From positions 15,318,599 to 15,382,598 of the forward strand of contig NC_088309.1 in the NCBI RefSeq assembly GCF_910592395.1: DNA of 64,000 nt, read 5' to 3'. The notes under the pieces are model-generated. The model was not told the DNA's origin. It made no database searches and was given only the letters and a program-made list of their open reading frames with translations. The stretch comes from Lineus longissimus. Its lineage: Eukaryota > Nemertea > Pilidiophora > Heteronemertea > Lineidae. Below, one piece after another: positions 11,494 through 21,620 of the stretch (position 1 is the stretch's first letter; every line of letters begins with the position of its first letter). The position numbers and the translations under genes are program-made.

Positions 11494-11775
11494 GGATCAG
11501 AAATATGACCCAATCTAAATTTGATCTTCGTCCACAATTTCAAAATTTGATCCGGTCTAAATTTGCTTTTCGTCCACACTATTAGAATTTGATCCAGTCT
11601 ATATTCACTTTTCGTCTCTACCAATGACATTTTATCCGGTCAAAATTTGCTTTACCTTCACACCATCAGAATTTGATCTGGTCTTAATTTGCATTTCGTT
11701 CACACTATCCGAAGCTGATCTGGACTAAATTTGCATTTCATTCAAACTATCAGAACCTGATTCGCTAGAGGAGAG
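11494..11775. repeat. Tandem repeat, exact 42-bp period, about 7 copies
   Basis: The motif ATTTGATCCGG-like starts at 11503, 11545, 11587, 11629, 11671, 11713 and 11755, always 42 bp apart. Each unit carries a TAAATTTGC block and a TTTCGTCCACAC block. Units differ by many substitutions but no net indels. No long open frame uses it. Confidence 0.9.
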
Positions 11776-13046
11776 AGCAAACATATAACTCTGACCATCT
11801 GTTCCTGAACTTGCTAAATGTTATACCTGGCTATTGTCTACGCCGTGCAGATGCCGATCTATATTTTGATCAGAAACAAGAGCCCTCGTCTCATTTCCGG
11901 GTTAAGTTAGCACACCAATTTCCGGGTTACACGAGACCAGATATCAGATTTTGTGCACAATAAAACCAAATTATTCGGGCCGGAGCTGGCATTTTTATAT
12001 TGTAAACGTCACTTATATGTCGCATGATATGTTATCCAACTGCAAGAAACGAGTTTTTGATATAAATCAACCCGCTGATAATGTTGACATGTGGAAAACA
12101 CGAGGTCAAGTGAATTCGTGTACACCGAGAAGAAAAATGTGTTTTTCACGTGATATATATATGTAGTGTTCACTTCCAACCATGCTTGACAGGTTTCACT
12201 TGTGGATAATGACGCAGGTTTTCCACATGAACTCCACGTGCTGGTAAACCTATGCTTTCAAAAAATCAAATGTATTCATTATTGTGGATCTAGTCCCTCA
12301 TCTCGCAAATTCAAATCGTTGCAGTTTCATGGTACAGCTTTTATATGTCTATACCAGCCTGTTTCACGTCGTTCAAGTGGTGATTATATTTATAAGAAAC
12401 AAGCTTTCCACATGTTTTTTAAAAAATGTCAAGAAGTGTACCGGGTATTGTCTATGCTTTTCGAAATTTGTTTGATGTATATATATGAACTATGTTGTTG
12501 CTAAATGGTCATTGTGTTGCTATGATGATGTTTTGAATACTAATTTGAGGACTTCGAATCAACATCGCGGTCGGCAAAAGTCGGAGAAGAATTTCCAGAA
12601 TTTGAAATTAGTTGAAACCACAATTAACCAACCAGGATATGGCAATAACGAAGGTACACTAATTTATTATTACACAAACGTCTGCTGACCATGACGCTGA
12701 TCCTCAAAGTAGTATTGCATACTGTAAAATCAATAGCATCATTCTGTCTTTAACACCGGCCACCAAGTACTGACGGACTTTGTGTGACCCTTATGTGTAG
12801 GATGACTTCGCAAAATGAGTGAATTATTATTATGCTCTGCCTGTGAAATCATCGTTTTGAATATACTTTTATCAATGATTAACCAATAAAATGTGGACAA
12901 AATAATACATTGGTACAGTCTCTTTCGATGTCCTCCGCTCGACCAAATTCGGGAACGTGATTCTCCAGCGCTGCAGTACCATTTTTGAGGAGTCGACGTT
13001 ATTGTAATGCGGTCATAGGGGAGTTACGACCTCTAGACTTTGCCCA
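11776..13046. other. No gene recognised
   Basis: Small frames of up to 100 codons occur (for example 12202-12504) but their translations look random and have no family signature. There are no strong repeats apart from AT-rich runs. Confidence 0.4.
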
Positions 13047-14050
13047 TTCAAAGGAACATTTGTATTATCAAGGGCAATGTTACCTAGCTCTCGGCTGAAG
13101 TTACCTCCTATTCTGCAGAAGTAGTTTCTGTCAACAAATTGCACAAAGAAGCAAAAATTCAAAATCTGGCTGAATTATCACACTTTTCCAATGTTTATTC
13201 CGATTTGACCCGAGTTAGCTCTCACTGCGTCGATCCTTTCCACGTGGAACGATGCACAAGTGAGGCGCTTCCTGGAGCCATGGATCTACCATGTGACGAC
13301 TGACTCGGTGTAGACGTTCTTTTTTCTGACGTCACGCTGATGGCACTTGATTAGGAAGAAGCTATATCCGCAGTAGTTCGCGTACACTCATAAATAAATT
13401 ACCATAATACTCATGAATATTAAATTAGTTTACTAAGCAAAATGGTGGATGATACGAATGTGACACGGGCCACAAATTTTTCGGAGAAAAAGTCAAATTT
13501 GCATGGGTCCTCATCATGAGGATTCCCTGTTTTACTATGATTCTATGTATAGTTAAAAAATAACAATCATCAGTTTTTCCACTGTGAGTGGTTATAGCCA
13601 ATCTCGAAGTAACAAGGTAAGGGAAGGGACGCCCCCCCCCCCCCCCCCCAGTCCACAGTCCTAGTCATTTCATCATAAATTTCCTAAGTCCAACCAGGAA
13701 ATTCCATCGCTGACGTCATAATAATGGTATTCCTAAAACTATTTTTAGACCTCATTTAATATTCATTAGATTTTCCTGAGCGTACGCGAACTACTGCGGA
13801 TGTAGCTTCTTCCTCTTTATTACCCCGCTACTGCAACGATGTAAATGGAAATGTCATAAAAGCAGGGTGACGTTAACTCGGATCTTTGTGTGTACTCACG
13901 TGACGGGAAAGGTCTTTCGCGCCAGGACTTGTGCGTACTTGGAACAACGAATAACCCATTTCAATTGGAAAAGCATCAAACACGTTCAGAAACATTGTTT
14001 ACTGGTGTACCAGAAGAAGAACAAACATACTGTAGTAAAAATACCCTAGA
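13047..14050. repeat. Dispersed repeat family A, copy 1 (split by a MITE)
   Basis: This matches 17815-18730 and 39345-39810, and the reverse strand at 24425-24690. Shared landmarks, in order, are AAGGGCAATRTTACC, GTAGTTTC-CAACAAA-TGCAC, TTGACCCGAGTTAGCTCTC, TTCCACGTGGAACGATG, TCACGCTGATGG, then GGGAAAGGTCTTT, GTGCGTACT, and GGAAAAGCATCAAACACGTT. It contains no protein I recognise. This copy is interrupted at 13354-13813. Confidence 0.75.
13354..13813. mobile_element. MITE inside repeat family A
   Basis: The inverted ends match over about 38 bp: GGAAGAAGCTATATCCGCAG, continuing into TAGTTCGCGTACACTCA, against the reverse complement at 13770-13813. The insertion point is shown by the uninterrupted family A copy at 17.8-18.1 kb, where CTTGATTACCCCGC is continuous. 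TTA flanks would fit a PIF/Harbinger-type target, but that is uncertain. A run of 18 C lies inside at 13632-13649. Confidence 0.8.
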
Positions 14051-14584
14051 CCTCCTATGGCTCCCCAGGCTTCTCTGCTCTCCCCAAGCAGGTTGGACCA
14101 TGGTTTGACCATGGTGAATCTATGAGTCTGCCTGGCAACAACACCGTCGTCATGACACTATCGTAGTTTTTTTTTCGTATTGATATTTGCTGTAGAGTGG
14201 GACGAACAGTTTAGTGAATGTATTTGGGATCACCTCGAAGTGAATAGAGAAGATAATTTATCATCGTAAGTGGGATTTTTTGACGTTGTTGTGTGGAACT
14301 TTCTCAATCGAAAATCTTCCAAGATGGCCGGCGATTCATGTGCACCTAAGACAAAGGGCAATACATGTACGAAGAAACGGGGGCGGATGGCCTCGTTCAT
14401 TGAAGTTGAGTCAATAGCAAACATGTCAAAGGCTTATGATGCCCCTTGCATGTATTCCGTAAATGACAGTTGTCCAAGCCAGTCAGCCGGCCACGCGTCG
14501 TTTTCGGAAAATTCTCTAACCTTGATGACGTCATTTTTTTATCGTTAAAAATGTTGTCAAGATTGACAATATTATTCACATTGT
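14051..14584. other. No gene recognised
   Basis: Unique-looking sequence with a small palindrome CCATGGTTTGACCATGG near 14098. A 92-codon plus frame at 14270-14548 has no recognisable family features. Confidence 0.4.
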
Positions 14585-15070
14585 AGGCTATTGACCCTGT
14601 GTAGTCCACGATCGGTCAGTAGGGGTTACCAGGTTTGTTGATTTTCGGGGTGTAATACATTCTCGGAATGTTCTCCTCTGTGGGGTATAAGTATTTATCC
14701 TGGGATTCCGTGATCTTCTTTTCTGCTTTCAACCTTTGGAGTACGGCAACCAGGGTTCTCTTGTACACGGCTGTGGGGTCTTTCCTCAACTTTTCGTACG
14801 TTTTCTCATCGCTCAGCAAAGCGTTCACCTCATAATCGTTCTTATCAACGATTACGGTAGCTTTTCCTTTGTCAGCCGGGAGGATAAGGATAGATTGTTC
14901 TTGTTTGAGTTATCTGATGGCACCTAATTCCTCTTTGCTGATGTTGGGCTTGGGTTGGGCGATTTAAGATAGCAGGCCACTTTAGATCTAAGACACTCAG
15001 CATCAGCATAGTTTGTAAATGATTTGCATGCTTGTTCAGTCGCCATCACGAACTGATCCACGGGGATCAT
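14585..15070 (-). pseudogene. Penelope-like element (PLE) RT, N-terminal piece, copy 1
   Basis: Translation of the minus strand from the ATG near 15070 gives MIPVDQFVMATEQACKS, PSPTSAKEELGAIR, an in-frame TAA, then LPADKGKATVIVDKNDYEVN, LLSDEKTYEKL, RMYYTPKINKPGNPYRPIVD and YTGSIAYN. The ADKG-TV-D-Y block and the TPKIHKP-like block are hallmarks at the start of Penelope reverse transcriptases. The element is cut off at 14585, before the catalytic core. The same TAA codon occurs in all three PLE heads in this window (also near 35780 and 57190), so it predates the local duplication. PLE proteins copy their RNA into chromosome breaks. Confidence 0.85.
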
Positions 15071-15147
15071 CAGAAGAAGTGATTCTCCTATTGACCGCAT
15101 TGGCCGCTACCTCTAGCAGTCAATAAGAGAATCACTTCTTCTGATGA
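15067..15147. repeat. Near-perfect palindrome at PLE head/tail junction, copy 1
   Basis: Arms 15067-15098 and 15116-15147 (32 nt each, one or two mismatches) flank a 17-nt spacer. The outer ends are TCATCAGAAG/CTTCTGATGA. It is formed by the PLE 5' end (minus) meeting an inverted PLE 3' tail (plus). Equivalent palindromes are at 35923-36003 and 57262-57342. Confidence 0.9.
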
Positions 15148-15177
15148 AACGGTTTGAGTAACCTTGAAACGTCAAGG
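15137..15177 (+). ncRNA. Hammerhead ribozyme-like motif in PLE tail, copy 1
   Basis: The order of conserved blocks fits a hammerhead core: CTGATGA at 15141-15147, then helix II AA(C)GGTT-TGAGT-AACCTT (six pairs with one bulged base), then GAAAC at 15166-15170, then the cleavage triplet GTC at 15171-15173. Helix I would be TCTT (15137-15140) with AAGG (15174-15177), weak. Helix III would be only AC/GT with no loop, the palindromic minimal form reported for PLE hammerheads, which are thought to act as dimers. Hammerheads in Penelope-like elements are established knowledge; activity here is inference. Confidence 0.55.
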
Positions 15178-15418
15178 TATGTTTCATTAATTTACTGCTT
15201 CGTGCAAAGATAAACTTTATTCAAGCTATAACATACGAACAGATGAATCTATTCAAGAATATTGTTTGTATTGAATATGAACTCCTCTATTTTTTATTTA
15301 CTGTATCGTTCCTGCTGAGTACAATTCTGCATATGAGTAAATATACAAGAACATTCATATCCACAAAAGTATCAGTCAACATTTTTTTCTTTCACATTTG
15401 GTACGTTGGTAGTTCTAT

Positions 15419-15933
15419 TCAGTCTTCACCAAAGCAACTCATGTGTTGCCATGCAACAGCTCCGGCATTTGACATGAAATAGTTCTTAAACGTTTCTCTG
15501 ACAGCCAGTGCATCTTTTTTCTGCCTATGACCGAGTCGCTCTATTTCCTGCAATATTCCATCATCATAAGGTTCAGTTTGGGCGTTGGGTTGTGGTGGTG
15601 GAGGGACAGGTGTTCCCCTTTTCTGCAGCATATCATGCAGAACACATGTTGCCTTCACCACCGCATCCACATTTTCCGGCTGAAGAGTAATTTTGCGGTG
15701 ATAGAATTTCCATCGGTTGACAAGAATACCATAGGCATTCTCTGATATACGCCTAGCCCTAGATAAGCGATAGTTGAATATTCTTTGATCAAATAGCTGG
15801 CGAACGAGTTGATGGTATTCACCGTAAATTTCCCTGTCCTGCCGCAGGTCTTGGAACCAGTAATCGTGCCTTCGCTGTACATATATAAGACGAGAATATC
15901 GTCAAAATCGGAATCTGAGTGTGAACATGTCAA
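15419..15933 (-). pseudogene. PIF/Harbinger transposase, internally deleted, copy 1
   Basis: Minus-strand reading: an acidic start (SHSDSDFDDILVLYM), then after a frame change RRHDYWFQDL and GEYHQLVRQL (the usual HARBI1-type N-terminus). This runs directly into FDQRIFNYRLSRARRISENA, YGILVNRWKFY, VKATCVLHDML and ends HMSCFGED with a stop. In full-length Harbinger nucleases about 200 residues, including most of the DDE catalytic core, lie between these two parts. The deletion is therefore internal and is shared with the copies at 36275-36780 and 57614-58126. The 3' flank to 15230 is AT-rich UTR. Not functional. Confidence 0.8.
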
Positions 15934-15964
15934 AATGAGCTCTATGCAACCTTGTAGTCAATCG

Positions 15965-16400
15965 TCAGAGATTACGCCCTAGTGGGAACAGGTTACTTAA
16001 TTCGGCACGCGGCAACCTGTCGTAGCTGAATATTTTTGTAAAGCGACATATCGCGTCAGTGGGTTCAGGCCGTGTTGCAGTGCCTTCTACGAAGCTTGTG
16101 CGGGTTGCCTTGTGGCTAGGCAACGTACATGTAGTTCCCAAGCTTAGCTTTTCTGTTCCTCTTTCGAAAATCTTACATGATTTTGCAACTGAAGCGCCTT
16201 CGGGCGGTAAACCTCGACGTGTGATTTTGGACAACAACAATGTCTGTCCTCGGTATCTTTTGAGCTGGCAACGGAAAATTCCGCGTTGAATATAGCAAAT
16301 GCTCCTGCTCATGCTCACGAATGACTGGAATGGGCCGGCAAGTCCCAAGTTTAGATAAGTTACGACGCAGAGTAGCCGACTTTGGACATAAAAACGCTGA
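15965..16400 (-). pseudogene. Decayed GON-gene first exon, copy 1
   Basis: This is homologous to the 5' exon at 22450-23154. Shared peptide pieces are LGLAGPFQSF, SICYIQRGIFRCQLKRYRGQ, SKITRRG and AKSCKI. The first PKSC-type repeat is damaged and the second is lost, and the frame is broken relative to the better copy. The same decayed version occurs at 36850-37123 plus 38455-38570, and at 58186-58600, so it had decayed before the block was duplicated. Confidence 0.75.
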
Positions 16401-16429
16401 ATAAATGTTATATGTCACCGTGGATGACA

Positions 16430-16745
16430 TAGCCTGACCAACATCCAAAACAGAAAGCCGGTGACCTGTTGAACATGAGCTGATGTAACAGCCACACGTG
16501 AACCTGTTCAAGATTAAAATACCGGTAAAGTTGGTCAGAAATGAGCCGCTTCCTACAAACCGGTCGTACATGTTGTACATATTGTATACCATTATAATTT
16601 CCAACAACGGAATCACCCTGTTACATGAAAATGGCCAAAGATGCCGTGTGAACTAGGTTGAAATCATCTGGCAAACAAGGCTCCGAGGTCGAAACGTCTC
16701 TTCAGCGAATTCACAAGATGTCCTGGAGTTTTCGCATGGACTGTG
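16430..16745 (-). other. Conserved block U upstream of GON exon, copy 1 (possible exon of unknown function)
   Basis: This block lies 5' of every GON-related exon here: 16430-16745, 23395-23775, 38590-38905, 44640-44978 and 58630-58960. The minus frame reads through MYDRFVGSGSFLTNFTGILI, LNRFTCGCYISSCSTGHRLS without a stop in all five. However, a second minus frame and one plus frame are also open, so coding is not proved. It may be a 5' exon, promoter region or simply part of the repeat. Confidence 0.45.
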
Positions 16746-16764
16746 TTAAAGCGCGGTTTTAGTC

Positions 16765-17345
16765 GCTGCAACCTGCGACTGAGCCATAACAACATGATGA
16801 GTGATTGCAATTTAACTAATCGCATTCGAAGTCTGTCACGTTGTCATGTTTCAGTCGTAGGTCGTACTGACAAAAATCGCTCGTTTGCGCGTGCGTCACT
16901 TAAGCTGACGCAACTTTAGCACTATACTTTTCTATAACTCTAACTGCACGACTGATTAGTGAATCGAATGGGAAAGTGGCTATCCTTTGATGAACGACAA
17001 ATATGGGGCCGAGAAGCTACAACTCGAGTTGAGGAGCACCGCGTGGGATGCAATCATCGCGTTCGTTTTAATCGACAGAGACATAATAAATCGCCGACTA
17101 TCGTCACTTCATTCTTAGAGTCACGCAATGGTGCGTTCCAATTAAATGAGATGAATACGGTAATTAACGCACCTTGACAATTAAACTTTTTGTTTTGTCC
17201 AAAACGACAGATACGAAACGAACAAATATTTCCAATGTAAAACAATCGCGATCATTTATGTTAGCCGTATTATATACACGTAGAAACGCAGTGAGAAAGA
17301 TTGAACCTTTCGTCAATTTTTAAGTATAGCTTTTTATATACCATA
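16765..17345. repeat. Dispersed repeat family B, copy 1
   Basis: Matches 23755-24375, 38925-39345 and 58975-59520. Landmarks are TTTTAGTCGCTGCAACCTGC, CATTCGAAGTC-GTCACGTTGTC, GACTGATWAGTGAATCGAAT, CAATGGTGCGTTCCA, and GCAGTGAGAAAGATTGAACC. It follows block U in every copy. Paired CTGCGACTG/CAGTCGCAG sites suggest a foldback element. No protein. Confidence 0.7.
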
Positions 17346-17350
17346 TTATA

Positions 17351-17748
17351 GGGCCATTAAGACGGCAGGCGAAAAAAAAACACATTCGAATTGGATCCGG
17401 ATGTGATCCGATCGAATCAGATTCAGGTCTCAAAAATTGCGCGCATTTAGACGATCAGCGCAATGCGGTCTCATCTAGACGCATTTATGTAGATGTGGAA
17501 CTCTCCAATACATTTTGCTTGTAGAGGTGTAAACAGTACGTTAGTGTGCGCCCAGGTAAAATTAATCCGGCTTCGGTATCCATTTGGGTTTAGACGACAC
17601 TTTTGATCCGGATGCATTCGGGTGCATTATCCAGATGGGACCGTATTGATCCGGATCATTTTGCATTTAGACGCGAACAATTTAAACCACATCCGGATTC
17701 AATCAGATCGCATGCCGTGTTGCTTTTTTCCTGTCGTCTAAACAGCCC
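17351..17748. mobile_element. MITE with GGGC...GCCC ends and TA flanks
   Basis: The left end is GGGCCATTAAGACGGCAGG and the right end CTGTCGTCTAAACAGCCC. ATCCGGATGTGATCCGATCG and its inverted partner near 17690-17715 lie further in. The related sequence at 24370-24385 (ACCATATATTGATC) lacks it and serves as an empty site, supporting a TA duplication. The interior has several GGATCCGGAT-like words. Confidence 0.75.
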
Positions 17749-17814
17749 TATTGATCACTGCCACTTTTTCAAGGTCGAAGGATAAAGAGTACTTGCACCC
17801 TTGTTTTTCTCTTC

Positions 17815-18730
17815 TTAAAGGACCATTGGCATTATTAAGGGCAATATTACCCAGCAGTCGGCTGCCCAGTCATTCACCTCCGATTCTATAAAAGTAGTTT
17901 CCACCAACAAACTGCACACAAAAATGAAAAATGAAAAATCTGTCTGAATTATCACGTTTTTCCGGTGTTGACTCCGATTTGACCCGAGTTAGCTCTCCAT
18001 GCGTCGACCCGTTCCACATGGAACGATAAACTAGTAAGGCTGGCGTTTCCTGGAGCCCTGGATCTACCTCTGACGTTTTTCCGGCGTCACGCTGATGGCG
18101 CTTGATTACCCCGCACCTGCGACGATAAATAGCATTTCGCGAAGTTACTATTTATAGCTCACAAGGTCATTTGCATAAGATATAGATGACGTTTTAGTCA
18201 CGTGACAGTCGGACATCGACACTTATTTCTACGCATTTGAGCTTATTTCAAAGTCAATTATCTTTGACCCTGCATTGTTTTTAGCATGAATGATACCATA
18301 GAGTCAGAGAGAGAAATATTCAGAACAATTATGTAGTATTTCCAACACTCGGACATGTGCCAGATTGAATCTAACTGCCTTAGTTAGAAAGCCTGAATCC
18401 ATTACGAAATCACATGTTTGTCCGACATCGCCTGTAATTCAGCGATGGGGAAATAGAGGGCAGCAGCTGCAGTGACGTCATCTTCGCGGAATGCTATTAA
18501 AATGACGTTGCAGGGTCTCGTGAACACGGATATCGGGTGCACTCACGTAGCGGGAAAGGTCTTTAGTGCAAGGCTTGCGCGTACTAGGAATAACGAATAC
18601 CGCATTTTGCTACTATCTAAGAGCTGAAACAAAATTGGAAAAGCATCAAACACGTTTAGAAAAATAGTTTACTAATGAACCAGAGGAAGACCCCAACATA
18701 CTACAATAAAAAGCCGCCCATTCCTTTAAC
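17815..18730. repeat. Dispersed repeat family A, copy 2
   Basis: Most complete copy of the family described at 13047-14050, without the 460-bp MITE. A block at 18130-18490 inside is not shared with copy 3 at 39345-39810. Nothing coding recognised. Confidence 0.7.
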
Positions 18731-19251
18731 ACATCAATAAGTGCTCTGACGCCTTAAATTTTACGGATCAGACGAGTTATTTTCAGAAGGCTGGACGATA
18801 GTAACATAACATGTACATCCAAAGCCGAAGTCATTGAAAAGATCAAACTCCTCAGCCCCGGCCCCAACGCCACTGTACTGGCGTACCGGAGATGTACCTA
18901 TATCAGTCACTTTTCGAACATTAATTGACACAACTGGCTCCTGCCTATAGTATCCATTTCAACATGTAGAAATGAAGAAAAGAATGAGAACGATTCACAA
19001 GTCAAACTCGAGAAAATCAATAATCTTCTAGTATATGAATGGAGACGGTGCGGCGATTACTTCGCTATGACACTTGAAATTCTTTGCAGTCGGTTTGTGC
19101 CAATAAAACGTTTCTCTTCATAATAACTTTGTCACTAACGCTGGCGCTAACTTAACTTGGCGTTATCTCCTTCAGTTAAGCTCTAAGACTTAACGTCAAG
19201 TTCAGTTAACGTCAGCGTTAATGACAAAACAGGTTTTGAGCAACTCGGCCC

Positions 19252-19712
19252 TGGCCATATTATACGATTCTCCACGTTGCGCCCCGACAGTCTCGTCATC
19301 CGGGCAGTCTTGAGTGTTAACACTATACGATTTTATCAGCCAACTGAAACAGGGATTTTCGCGCCAAAGCTCAATGAGACGGTCTTCACGTTCATGGGTC
19401 CAGAAGTCTGCAATGATTACTGTAATCATGTGACGAAATTAAATGCTCTGATTGGCTATCGCAGGTAAATCGTGTCGCAACCCTTCCCAGACTTCGCGTC
19501 GCAAGGATATTCGCACTATACATGACTGGCTATATATATACGACTCAGTCTCATGAGACTGGACCAATTCAGTCTTGTAATACTGCGTCATGCGACCGCT
19601 GACGACTGCCTACGACAGGTCGTAGAATTGTCCACATTATCCGACCCGATTGGCCGACAGAGTCTTTAGTAATCGCGTCGAGCTCGAGTCGTATAATGTG
19701 GCAAGGCCTTAA
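19252..19712. mobile_element. MITE carrying a MADF-domain gene start, copy 1
   Basis: The inverted ends match (CCTGGCCATATTATACGATT and the reverse of TCGTATAATGTGGCAAGG). Inside, the minus strand near 19429-19350 encodes WTHEREDRLIELWRENPCF. This matches the opening of MADF/Myb-SANT-like proteins that PIF/Harbinger elements carry as a second gene, and the frame then runs into unrelated sequence. The second copy, 40330-40802, preserves an ATG directly before it (MADIWTHERED). Outer TAACGCTGGCG-type inverted words at about 19137 and 20100 indicate a further surrounding element. Confidence 0.65.
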
Positions 19713-20159
19713 CGCTGGCGCAATCAAACCAATGAACCACAGTAAGTTCAACCAGCGAACGATCCGGCAGTCGGTCGACGAGCAGTCAGTAATCTGCAGG
19801 TGCCGATCTATACGCTCGCAAGATGTCTTCTTGGTGGCCATTATGGATTTCACAATGTATGTGATTATACATGTGTATTACTAATATTATTAAAACATTG
19901 TATAAAGGCTTTAATATCAGAACCAGCCTCCTTCGGTAGAATCAAATATATATTCTCATGAAGACTCGATCATCGTCTCCAACTGAGGAAAGAACCAAAA
20001 CGAAGACATAGATGCTTAGAGTTTGAGCTCCGCACCCGGCTGTTCAATCCGATTTAGCAGTTAGGTTAGCGCTTAGTCCTAATACTGCTAACGATTTAAA
20101 TTTAATGAAGGAGATAACGCTTATTTGAGCTAACACTGGCTTTTGTCTCTAACGAGGAT

Positions 20160-20980
20160 TAACTGGGTCGGTGACCTATATAACAAGTGCATGGACAGGT
20201 GCGAGATTTTGCGCCATCCTCCGTCCCGGTCACACGTCTTACGATTCATGTCTGTATCGAGCGTCTCCCATCCTGATTAACAAGTGTTGTCTATATATCT
20301 CAGCTCATTTTGAAGATATTTAAATCGATGAGATGTAAAACCTCGGTGGTCGAGATAGGTATGATGTCCCTGCATACAACCATCAAAACAGACAGCTATT
20401 TTAGGAAAGAATCAAGTAGACGTTGCCTTTATGTTTCCATTTTTTATTATTTTTCGATGGTCTCGGAAACAAATAGCATTCTCTTCCTCTTATTTTTCCA
20501 GTTATCCAGTCATCTGCCTTCCTCCTCAGGTTCATTTGCTTGGCAGATCTGACTTTTCCACGGGAATTCTTGCATTGTCCTTTCCATTTTGTCTTCAATT
20601 AAAGGAGAGCATTTCGTAAGGTTGGACACACAAGGGTCAGACCGCGAGCAATAAAGTTCCCTTTTTAAACGAGCTCCTCGCCTTGGCCCAAAGGATGCTA
20701 TTGAAGCAAATATCACCATACTTTGCTCTGCTCCGGCTTAAAGTAATTTCCGTGATTCACCCAAAATTAACAGTGTCGAAATAAAAGAATCCATTCCCAC
20801 ACTACACATTAATTACAAATGCTTCAATAGATCACCATATATACATGCCATCATCTACATGTGTAATGGATACGTAGTACTTTTGGTTTAAAGGTACGAA
20901 ATGGACTTATTTGTATAAGAGGGGTGGAGGGGGGTATACTATGCATATTTTACTTCAAAGGGGGACTAGTTGGTGTTCGG
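20160..20980. other. Duplicated non-coding stretch (pair with 41090-41800)
   Basis: About 90% identical to 41090-41800. A TATA-like CCTATATAAC (CCTATAAAAG in the other copy) precedes an 80-codon plus frame at 20310-20552. Its first 70 residues are nearly unchanged in the copy, but identity is equally high outside the frame. I see no evidence of a gene. Confidence 0.4.
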
Positions 20981-21019
20981 GAGATTAATATGCACAGTCA
21001 GGGGACTTGGTCGTGTTTG

Positions 21020-21620
21020 ATTTTGCAATAAATGTATTTCTTGCAAAACGACTCAATAGTTCCAATGTTCTGTGAGATAACATCAGGCACGTAGAAATAA
21101 GAGCCCCCCCCCCCCCCCCCCCCCGGCTGAGAAACACCCACCCACTGACAACACACGTAAAACAATGGAAGGTATTCCAGTGTACATTTATGCGATCTCG
21201 GTTAAAACATTTTCGACAAGAATACAAAGTCAACGCAAATGATTTTATCAAAACTCCAACTGTTTTGCATAGTGAGAATACCATATTTTATCATGGCATA
21301 TCGCAGTAATATCTACCTATTCGCCGAAAATTGGAAAAGTTTCAGAAATTTTAGAGACATTCCGGAGATGGGAAGGTCAGTCATATGATATAGCAGGTAT
21401 CGCTCAATAACGCGTGTTCATCTTTCGCGATGACTTTGTTATCTTGTTGCAAATGTGGTAACCGAGATCGCATAAATGTACATGGAATACCTTCCATTCT
21501 TTTACCCGTGGTGTCTGTGAGGGTGTGTTTGTCAGTCGATTTTTGGATGTGGAGCTCTTATTTCCACGTGCCTGTGGTGAGATAGGATAGACCCCTGTCG
21601 GCGACATCGTGTAATTCAAG
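21020..21620. mobile_element. Foldback element, copy 1
   Basis: The left arm at 21020-21250 and right arm at 21420-21620 are inverted copies: CAATGGAAGGTATTCCAGTG and ATTTATGCGATCTCGGTTA versus TAACCGAGATCGCATAAATG and GGAATACCTTCCATTC. A run of about 20 C follows AATAAGAGC near 21104. The second copy is at 41955-42520. The right arm overlaps the end of predicted exon 3 of the GON gene, so the element may supply that gene's 3' end. Confidence 0.75.

Noticed and set aside
11494-11775. CRISPR-like array
   Set aside because: Eukaryotic context, no conserved repeat/variable spacer pattern; the whole 42-bp unit is repeated.
12202-12504. 100-codon plus frame
   Set aside because: No domain, signal or composition supporting a gene; AT-rich, with overlapping frames equally open.
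15180-15240. AATAAAG on the minus strand as a Harbinger polyadenylation signal
   Set aside because: The word belongs to the PLE tail shared with 33350 and 36060, so it is not specific to the Harbinger gene.
20310-20552. 80-codon plus frame downstream of a TATA-like word, conserved in the duplicate copy
   Set aside because: Duplicate is too recent for conservation to be informative, and the peptide has no family features.
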